Assembly: GCA_016186525.1 (NCBI GenBank)
Contig: JACPLM010000017.1
Coordinates: forward strand, 1 to 20,225
DNA from: Candidatus Nealsoniibacteriota bacterium
GTDB taxonomy: Bacteria > Patescibacteriota > Minisyncoccia > Minisyncoccales > MHMH01
Length of the DNA: 20,225 nucleotides
Direction: 5' to 3'
The translations under genes and the position numbers were made by a program. How positions within the stretch are numbered: the first letter of the stretch is position 1; the number at the start of each line of letters is the position of its first letter. Positions 11,411 to 18,100 of this stretch are shown here, piece after piece. The notes beneath the pieces were generated by a model. It was given only the letters and a program-made list of their open reading frames with translations. It made no database searches and had not been told where the DNA came from.

Positions 11411-13423
11411 ATGACGAAATTAGAGGCAAAAAAAAGAATTGAAAAATTAAAAAAGGTGATTAATTATCACCGTTATTTATATCACGTGGAGGATAGGCAA
11501 GAGATATCTCCAGAGGCTTTGGATTCTTTAAAACACGAACTTTACGGGCTTGAACAGCAATACTCTGAATTTATCACTCCGGACTCTCCCACTCAAAGAG
11601 TAGCGGGTTCGCCCCTTCGGGGTTTTAAAAAAGCGGGGCACGCTGTCCCCATGCTTTCCATTGAAGATATTTTTTCTGAAGAGGAATTGCGAGATTGGGA
11701 AGATTATTTAATGAGGCTTGCCCCCCCACCAAATTTTGGTGGGGGGGGTGAGTATTTCTGTGAGCAGAAAATTGATGGTTTTGCTATTTCTCTGATTTAT
11801 AGAAATGGGATTTTCAGCGTTGGCTCCACCAGAGGCGATGGCAAGGTGGGGGAAGATGTCACGCAGAATTTAAAGACAATTGAAAGTATTCCGTTGAGGC
11901 TCGCGAGACCCGGCCTCCTTGGGGAGGCCGGGTCTCTTCCCCTTGTCGAAGTTCGCGGCGAGGTCTATATGGAGAAGAGGGATTTCGAAAATTTTAATAA
12001 GAAATTAGGAGGGAAGTATGCCAATCCGCGGAATCTGGCAGCAGGCTCAATAAGGCAATTAGACCCAAAATTGGCAGCTTCTCGGCCTCTTAAATTTTTA
12101 GCCTATGATCTAATCACAGATCTTGGCCAGAAGAAACATTCAGAAGAACATCGGATTTTAAAAGAATTAGGGTTCAAAACCGATACGGGAAAGGTTTGCA
12201 AGGATATATCCGATGTCGTATATTATTGGCAGGAGATAGCTAAAAAAAGAGAATTTCTTCCTTATCAAATAGACGGAGTAGTCGTAAATATTGACGATAA
12301 TGCTTTTTTTGAAAGATTGGGAGTGATTGGCAAGAGCCCTCGGGCAGTCAGAGCTTTTAAATTTTCTCCCAAACAGGCGGCCACCAAGATAAAAGATATT
12401 AAAATCCAAGTGGGAAGAAGCGGCGCCTTAACTCCCGTGGCTGTTTTAGAACCGATTAAAGTCGGCGGAGTAACGATTTCAAGAGCGACCTTGCATAATG
12501 AAGATGAAATAAAGCGGCTAGGATTGAAAATAGGCGATACGGTGATTATCGGCAGAGCTGGGGATGTTATCCCTGATATTATCAAGGTTTTGCCGGAGCT
12601 TCGTTCCGGCGCAGAGAAAGAGTTTAAGATGCCTTCGGCTTGTCCGGTTTGCGGAAGCAAAGTAATAAGAAAGATGGGGGAGGCTAGGCATATTTGCACA
12701 AATCCGAATTGCTTTGCTGTTCAGAGAGAGAATTTTCATCACTTTGTTTCCAGACCAGCTTTTAATATCGTCGGGTTAGGGCCTAAAATCATTGATAGAT
12801 TAATTGACGAAGGATTGGTTTCCACCCCGGCGGATATTTTTAAATTGGAAGAAGGCGATCTTCTGCCGTTAGAGAGGTTTGCTGAAAAATCTGCAAGCAA
12901 TATCATCGGCTCAATTAAAAAAAGCAAGAATATCGCATTAGCTAATTTTATATATGCATTAGGCATTCCCAACGTAGGCGAGGAGACAGCGATTGATTTA
13001 GCGCAGTACTTTATGGGCATTGATAAATTAAGCAAGGCCGCAGAAGAAGAATTAGAAAAAATTCCGAATATCGGCCCCAAGGTTTCAGAAAGTATTTATA
13101 AATGGTTTCAGCAAAAGAGAAATCAAAAATTAATTAGCGATTTGATAGGAGCCGGAGTGAAGATTCAAGGTTCAAGGTTCAAGGTTCAAGGTTCAAGATT
13201 GCGCGGTCTGACTTTTGTAATTACAGGTTCTTTGGGTTCCATATCTAGACAAGAGGCTCACAGTAAGATTAGGATGCTGGGCGGACACCCGACATCCGCT
13301 GTTTCAAAAGAAACCGATTATTTGGTTGCCGGTAAAGACCCTGGCTCAAAACTTGAAAAAGCGCAAAAACTGGGTAGTATAAAGATAATAGGGGAAAAAG
13401 AATTTTTGGCGATGTTGGAATAG
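11411..13423 (+). CDS. ligA: NAD-dependent DNA ligase
   Basis: A 670-residue complete LigA, which seals nicks in DNA replication and repair using NAD+. Domain Ia is at the N-terminus (IEKLKKVINYHRYLYHVED). The adenylation domain has the nucleophile Lys120 in EQKIDG. The OB fold is followed by the zinc finger Cys411/Cys414/Cys429/Cys434, then helix-hairpin-helix repeats (NVGEETAIDLA, IPNIGPKVSESI) and a BRCT domain from about residue 597 (LTFVITGSLGSISRQEAHSK). Three in-frame repeat insertions are present: palindromes at 11721-11747 and 11905-11936, and heptanucleotide repeats at 13162-13196. All lie in inter-strand or inter-domain loops, so activity is probably kept. The start is 2 bases after the PilX-like gene, with no Shine-Dalgarno sequence. 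Confidence 0.96.
   Translation: MTKLEAKKRIEKLKKVINYHRYLYHVEDRQEISPEALDSLKHELYGLEQQYSEFITPDSPTQRVAGSPLRGFKKAGHAVPMLSIEDIFSEEELRDWEDYLMRLAPPPNFGGGGEYFCEQKIDGFAISLIYRNGIFSVGSTRGDGKVGEDVTQNLKTIESIPLRLARPGLLGEAGSLPLVEVRGEVYMEKRDFENFNKKLGGKYANPRNLAAGSIRQLDPKLAASRPLKFLAYDLITDLGQKKHSEEHRILKELGFKTDTGKVCKDISDVVYYWQEIAKKREFLPYQIDGVVVNIDDNAFFERLGVIGKSPRAVRAFKFSPKQAATKIKDIKIQVGRSGALTPVAVLEPIKVGGVTISRATLHNEDEIKRLGLKIGDTVIIGRAGDVIPDIIKVLPELRSGAEKEFKMPSACPVCGSKVIRKMGEARHICTNPNCFAVQRENFHHFVSRPAFNIVGLGPKIIDRLIDEGLVSTPADIFKLEEGDLLPLERFAEKSASNIIGSIKKSKNIALANFIYALGIPNVGEETAIDLAQYFMGIDKLSKAAEEELEKIPNIGPKVSESIYKWFQQKRNQKLISDLIGAGVKIQGSRFKVQGSRLRGLTFVITGSLGSISRQEAHSKIRMLGGHPTSAVSKETDYLVAGKDPGSKLEKAQKLGSIKIIGEKEFLAMLE
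11721..11747. repeat. GC-rich palindrome inside ligA, similar to GIY-YIG cassette ends
   Basis: CCCCCCCACCAAA (11721-11733), one T, then TTTGGTGGGGGGG (11735-11747): 13-bp perfect arms. It shares CCCCCCACCA with the inverted ends at 10788 and 11072. It encodes PPPNFGGGG between LMRLA and EYFCEQKIDG, just before the catalytic lysine. Confidence 0.75.
11905..11936. repeat. second palindrome inside ligA
   Basis: GAGACCCGGCCTCC (11905-11918) pairs with GGAGGCCGGGTCTC (11923-11936) around TTGG: 14-bp perfect arms. It encodes RPGLLGEAGS between IPLRL and LVEVRGEVYM, where other LigA proteins have a short surface loop. Confidence 0.75.
13162..13196 (+). repeat. heptanucleotide tandem repeat in ligA
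   Basis: Five units, GATTCAA followed by four GGTTCAA, with a partial sixth. They encode IQGSRFKVQGSRL in the linker between the HhH and BRCT domains. Because the unit is 7 bases, gain or loss of one or two units would shift the frame. Confidence 0.8.
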
Positions 13424-13448
13424 GCCGGTTTTTGCCCTATATATTTTT

Positions 13449-14531
13449 ATGCCCCACTTTTTAAGAAAGTTAGATTGGATTTTGATAATTTCGGCCCTGC
13501 TTCTTGTCGGCATAGGGCTTTTGTCTTTATACAGCAGCTCTATTGGAAAAGGCGATTTTTCTCAATTCAGGAAGCAGGCCATTTTCGCAGGCATTGGGAT
13601 TTTTTCAATGTTTTTATTTTCGTCCCTTAATTACCGAATTTTTAAAAACGACTCCTATTTAATTTTAGCATTTTATTTTATTTGTTTGATCGGCCTTTCC
13701 GGACTCTTTTTTATGGCGCCGGAGATTAGGGGAGTGAAGAGTTGGTATAAATTAGGCCCCATTTCGCTTGATCCGTCGGAATTTACGAAAATTGCCCTTT
13801 TGTTTTTTTTAGCAAAATATTTTTCTTCGCGCCATATTGAGCTATACAGGGTTTACCATATTTTACTTTCCGGCCTCTATCTTTTTTTTCCAGTTGCCCT
13901 GATTGCCATTCAGCCGAATATGGGTTCGGCATTGATTTTAGTATTTTTATGGCTGGTTATTCTTATTATTTCCGGAATAAAGCTAAAGCTTTTTTTATCT
14001 CTGTGCTTGAGCGGCCTTTTAATGCTGGCATTAAGCTGGTCGTTTTTATTGCAGGATTACCAAAAAGAAAGAATAGTTGGTTTTGTTTTGCCGAGCAGCG
14101 ATCCCTTAGGCATCAATTGGAATCAAACGCAGGCAAAAATTGCTATTGGTTCTGGGGGTATTTTGGGGCAGGGCCTTGGAAATGGCTCCCAAACCCAGTA
14201 CGGCTTTTTGCCGGAATCGCAAACTGATTTTATTTTTTCCGCAATAGCCGAAGAATTCGGTTTGGTTGGGATAATCATCCTTCTACTTTTAATTATAATA
14301 ACCCTTTCTCGTATTATAAAAATTGCCATTAATGCTCAATCGAATTTTCCTCGCCTGTTTGTTTCTGGTTTTGCCGTTATTTTAATGACGCAAGTTTTCA
14401 TTAATATTGGAATGAATTTAGGCATTATGCCGGTTATAGGCATTCCCTTGCCTTTGGTTAGTTACGGAGGGAGCAGTTTGGTTATTACCTTTATTGGTTT
14501 GGGAGTTACCCAAAGCATTAAAAGAGGGTAA
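13449..14531 (+). CDS. rodA: RodA/FtsW-family SEDS glycosyltransferase, RodA-like
   Basis: A 360-residue polytopic membrane protein of the SEDS family that polymerises peptidoglycan from lipid II with a partner class B PBP. About ten hydrophobic segments are visible. Family motifs are WYKLGPISLDPSEFTKIALLFFLAKYF, the catalytic loop LPESQTDFIF with Asp260, and the C-terminal IPLPLVSYGGSSLV. The PSEF motif and length around 360 favour RodA over FtsW. The usual QPD motif reads QPNMGS (Asn157). The partner PBP is not in the window. It starts 25 bases after ligA with no Shine-Dalgarno sequence. Confidence 0.9.
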   Translation: MPHFLRKLDWILIISALLLVGIGLLSLYSSSIGKGDFSQFRKQAIFAGIGIFSMFLFSSLNYRIFKNDSYLILAFYFICLIGLSGLFFMAPEIRGVKSWYKLGPISLDPSEFTKIALLFFLAKYFSSRHIELYRVYHILLSGLYLFFPVALIAIQPNMGSALILVFLWLVILIISGIKLKLFLSLCLSGLLMLALSWSFLLQDYQKERIVGFVLPSSDPLGINWNQTQAKIAIGSGGILGQGLGNGSQTQYGFLPESQTDFIFSAIAEEFGLVGIIILLLLIIITLSRIIKIAINAQSNFPRLFVSGFAVILMTQVFINIGMNLGIMPVIGIPLPLVSYGGSSLVITFIGLGVTQSIKRG

Positions 14532-14535
14532 ATCT

Positions 14536-14612
14536 GATATATCCGATAAAGGATATTTATCCACAGGTATAGGTATTGACACCATCCGATATAAGTAAGA
14601 AAATATAATAAT
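14536..14612 (+). promoter_or_regulatory. promoter and operator-like region of the small HTH-membrane gene
   Basis: It contains TATCCGATA (14540-14548), TTATCCACA (14557-14565, a perfect DnaA-box consensus), TTGACA (14576-14581) 17 bp before GAAAAT (14599-14604), and CATCCGATA (14583-14591) in the spacer. The expected start, about 14611, is beside the ATG at 14613, so the mRNA is probably leaderless. All four elements recur before the next gene. Confidence 0.55.
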
Positions 14613-14978
14613 ATGTTGGATTACATTTCATTAAAAGAAGCTTCCAAGTATTGTAATTACTCTCAAGATTACTTGAAATTACGAGCCCGCCAAGGCAAAT
14701 TTAAAGCGATAAAAATCGGCCGCAATTGGGTTACCACGACAGAATGGATAAAAGAATATATTGGTCGGGATAGAGTTGCTCCACCTGGTGGAGCAACTGG
14801 TTGCTCCACCAGGTGGAGCAACCAATGGTTTAATTTACCCACCTTAATTATAGGGCTAGGATTAGCGGCTTATTTGGTTTTTTTACTTTTTGATTTAGGT
14901 TATTTTGAGCTCAATATCAATGGTTTTTTAGCTAATATAGGGTCTTTGATTCCAAGCAGAGTAGTAGAGATAAGGTAG
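14613..14978 (+). CDS. small membrane protein with excisionase/MerR-like HTH
   Basis: A 121-residue protein. Residues 4-50 form an HTH_17-like winged helix domain (YISLKEASKYCNYSQDYLKL, then GRNWVTTTEWIKEYI), the fold of excisionase-type and MerR-like DNA binders. A linker (55-72) is encoded by two tandem palindromes. One membrane helix lies at about 77-93 (TLIIGLGLAAYLVFLLF), then a 28-residue tail. No signal peptide is present, so the HTH should face the cytoplasm. The HTH is about 64% identical (30 of 47) to that of the giant protein downstream. It may be a membrane-tethered regulator or a truncated paralogue of the giant fibre. No function is known to me. Confidence 0.75.
   Translation: MLDYISLKEASKYCNYSQDYLKLRARQGKFKAIKIGRNWVTTTEWIKEYIGRDRVAPPGGATGCSTRWSNQWFNLPTLIIGLGLAAYLVFLLFDLGYFELNINGFLANIGSLIPSRVVEIR
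14774..14823. repeat. two directly abutting 25-bp palindromes inside the HTH gene
   Basis: The first (14774-14798) has arms AGTTGCTCCACC and GGTGGAGCAACT around T. The second (14799-14823) has arms GGTTGCTCCACC and GGTGGAGCAACC around A. Both are perfect. They encode the linker RVAPPGGATGCSTRWSNQ between the HTH and membrane helix. Confidence 0.85.
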
Positions 14979-14998
14979 AGAAGCAAATTAAGAGAATT

Positions 14999-15044
14999 AA
15001 CACCCGATGTTTCTTCGTTAACATCGGGTGTTTTTTGTTTTTTT
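14999..15044 (+). terminator. strong intrinsic terminator
   Basis: AACACCCGATGTT (14999-15011) pairs with AACATCGGGTGTT (15020-15032) around an 8-base loop, followed by a T-rich run to 15044. It ends the transcript of the small HTH gene and insulates the giant gene, which has its own promoter. Confidence 0.9.
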
Positions 15045-15066
15045 AGGTGTTTTTTTAGTATTTTAG

Positions 15067-15141
15067 TTATCCACAATTGTATTCTTGACAGGGGTTTATA
15101 TACAAGGGAAAATGATATAATATCGGTTAATCTATCGGATA
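15067..15141 (+). promoter_or_regulatory. promoter and operator-like region of the giant HTH-fibre gene
   Basis: TTATCCACA (15067-15075), TTGACA (15085-15090) 17 bp before GAAAAT (15108-15113), then TATCGG (15121-15126) and TATCGGATA (15133-15141, reverse complement of TATCCGATA). A start near 15120 gives a leader of about 49 nt with no Shine-Dalgarno sequence. TATAAT at 15116-15121 is an alternative -10 without a suitably placed -35. Confidence 0.55.
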
Positions 15142-15168
15142 TCAAATAGTTATTATAGCTTGGGAACT

Positions 15169-18100
15169 ATGGAAAATCAGCAAAAAGGAAAAGATAAAGA
15201 ATATATATCTCTACAAGATGCAACAAAACTCTGCAGTTATTCGCAAGAGTATTTATCATTGAGAGCTCGCCACGGAAAATTAAGATCAGTTAAATTTGGA
15301 AGAAATTGGGTGACGACAAAAGAATGGCTGGAAGAATATCTTCACCATAATGGCAATGGCAATGGCCATAGTAATGTCAAAAAAATAATTGAAATTTCCG
15401 TGCCGGAAAATCTTCCGGTAGGCGAGCCGATTTTTCTCAAAGAATTATATCAGCCCGATTATGGGCAAGTTAAAAAATTAGATTTCGGAAATTTAAGGCC
15501 GTTATTTGCCGCAGTTTTGGCTTTTGTTTTACTGATAGGAACCGGAGTTTTCGGCAAGGAAAATCTGAAGGATATTTATAAAGAAATTTCTCCGGTTGTT
15601 TCTCAACTTGCGATTGATTCTGGAATTTATGAAATCGCACACGGGATTTCCGAAATCCGCAGCTTGAACTTCCCGGAGGTAAACGCCGCACATCTTCGGG
15701 AGGTGATTGCGGATTTTGGTTTGCGTGCGATATCCATGATTTCCGAGCAGAAAATTTTAGTTGGAAATGTATCCGTGAGCATAGGTGAAACAACAAAAGC
15801 AAGCGGAGCTTTTCTTCGTGATTACAGTAATTGGATAGCGAAGAAAACCACCGGCAATTTTTTAGTTAAAGGTTTAGCAAAAAATTATTCCAAAGTTGAT
15901 CAAGTCCTAAAGGAAAGATTAGCAAGAGATTTTAAATCACTCAGTTTGAATTCCCAAAAATTAAACGAGGAAATTTCCAAAAGGATTGAAGATATTTCAG
16001 AAAAATATTTCACCTTGAATTATTCGCTTGAAAAAAAGATTGTTTCCAGCGGCCAGAATATAAAGAGAAGCTCTTCGGCTGCTGGCAATTTTGTTAATGA
16101 AAAAATTTCCGAAGTCCCTCGGTTTATTTCCCAAACTTTCGAGAAGGCCTATCAATCCATCACTTCTCCTATAAGGAAAATTATTCCCGGAAGAGGCCTT
16201 TTTGCAGACAAAGAAGAGTTTGAAAAATTAAAATCAAAAATGGAGGGTTTTGAAAAACAGCCAGTGGTTATTAAAAGAGTTGAGATTGAAAAAGTAGTGG
16301 AACCCGTGAAGGAAATCACCAGAGAAATTGAGCATGTGCAAAAAATCACTAAAGTTGAGGAGGAGGCCTTGAAAAAAGTGAGAGGCGACATTGAATATCT
16401 GCAATCAGAAATCGGCAAGCGGCTTTACGCGCCGGGGGGAGTAGTGTCTCAAACCATTTATGTCAAAGAGCCGATTCAGTCGCCAAAAATTTATCAGGAA
16501 AACGGGGAAATTGTTTTACAGACAAGAGGGTCGGGGAACGTTATTCTATCAGCCGCTACCGGCTTGCAGATGTATGGCTCGCAGGTGGTCATTGATTCAA
16601 CCAGCGTTCTCAACCCAATGGTTTATATCGCCGACCAGACAAGGATTGACGGCCCCGTTACTGCCCAAACTATTACTTTAAGCCCGCCGTCAAATTTCAC
16701 CGGCTCTGTTTTAAGCGTTGGCGGGACCGACGGTTCTAAATTTTGGGTTAATCAAGACGGCTCTGCCACCTTGCTTGGCAATTTTACTATTACCGGCGGC
16801 ATCCCGGTAACCGGCAATCAAACCTATACCGGTTCAATGACGATTTCCACATCTTCAGCTTCAGCCGCTTTGACAGTCACTCAATCAGGCGCTGGGCCGA
16901 TCTTTAATTTCACTTCTACGGGTTCGGGAGTTGCCAACAATCTTGGCGTAATTTCAGGAGCTACCACAGGCGCAGTTTTAGCGGTAAGCCAGACAGGCAC
17001 AGGCCTTGTTATTGACGCTACCGGGGCTATACGGCTATCTGAAGCTGGTTTAAGCATCCCCGGCAAAGTGGCCGATGACTTGCTTTTCGCCACTTATTTC
17101 AACAGCCAATCTTTAACTGGCAGCAGGGGGCAGTTGGCTGTTTATTCTGATTCCGATAATGTCCCGACTTTCCAGTTGGTTGATGACAGCTCAGGCATAG
17201 CCCCGGGAGGCAGGGGATTATTATTTTCATATTCCGGAGAAACACTTTATTACCCGGCTTCAGGCAATATTGGGGCTGCCACCGGCACTATTTCTTTTTG
17301 GTATTCTCCTGATTTTGGCTATTCTACAACTACCAATAAGTATCTTTTTGAAACCCAGAACCATTTAAGAATTATTTATAACGGCTCTGCTCAGAAATTC
17401 GTTGCTCAGGCCTACGATGGAGCTGATTGGAGTACCAGCACAGCCACTTCTTCTGCCCAGACCTTTTCTGCCGATAATTGGATCCATATTGCTGTGGCTT
17501 TTGCCGCCAGCTCTTCTACCGCTCCAATCACCATATACGTGAACAATCAGGCGGTATCCGATACCGATATCTGGACCCCACAATCCTTACCGATATATAT
17601 GTATATCGGATCAGACAGTTCTGGAACCAACCAAGCGCAAGGCCTAATTACTGATTTTGCTATTTTTGACCGTGTTTTGACCCAGCAGGAGATTCAGCAG
17701 ATTTACCACCTAAAGCGGCCGATTGAAGACTATGCCAGCAGTCTTAGCGGTTCTTCAGCTTCCCAATACGCCAGAGTTATTACTGTAGCCAAATGGGGTG
17801 GGGATTACAATACCATTACGGGCGCTTTAAATTCTATAATCGACAACGCAGCCGGCTCTCCTTACTTAGTTCAAGTTATGCCCGGCACCTATTCAGAGCA
17901 AGTTACGATGAAGGATTATGTTGATATTATTGCTCCGGGCGGGCCCGAGGTCACTAAAATACAGCAAACTACCGCCACTACTACAATTACTGCTTCTTAT
18001 TCTTTATTGCAGGGTTTTACCGTTGAGAAGACGACTGACAATGCCAATGCTATTATTGCCGTAAGCTCTACTTCAGCAGTTAATGGCCGCTTGGAGGATC

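Noticed and set aside
13162..13196. CRISPR-like array
   Set aside because: The units are contiguous 7-mers with no spacers and lie within a coding frame; no cas genes are present.
13911..13928. RodA inactivated because QPD reads QPN
   Set aside because: The catalytic Asp260 in the ESQTDF loop and the other family motifs are intact; this single change does not show loss of function.
14557..15075. Replication origin
   Set aside because: Only two perfect DnaA-like boxes, each tied to a promoter, with no dnaA or dnaN gene nearby and no AT-rich unwinding array.
16460..16681. Separate small genes within 15169-20225 on either strand
   Set aside because: The long frame is continuous with no stop, and its domains are recognisable; the short frames are shadows.
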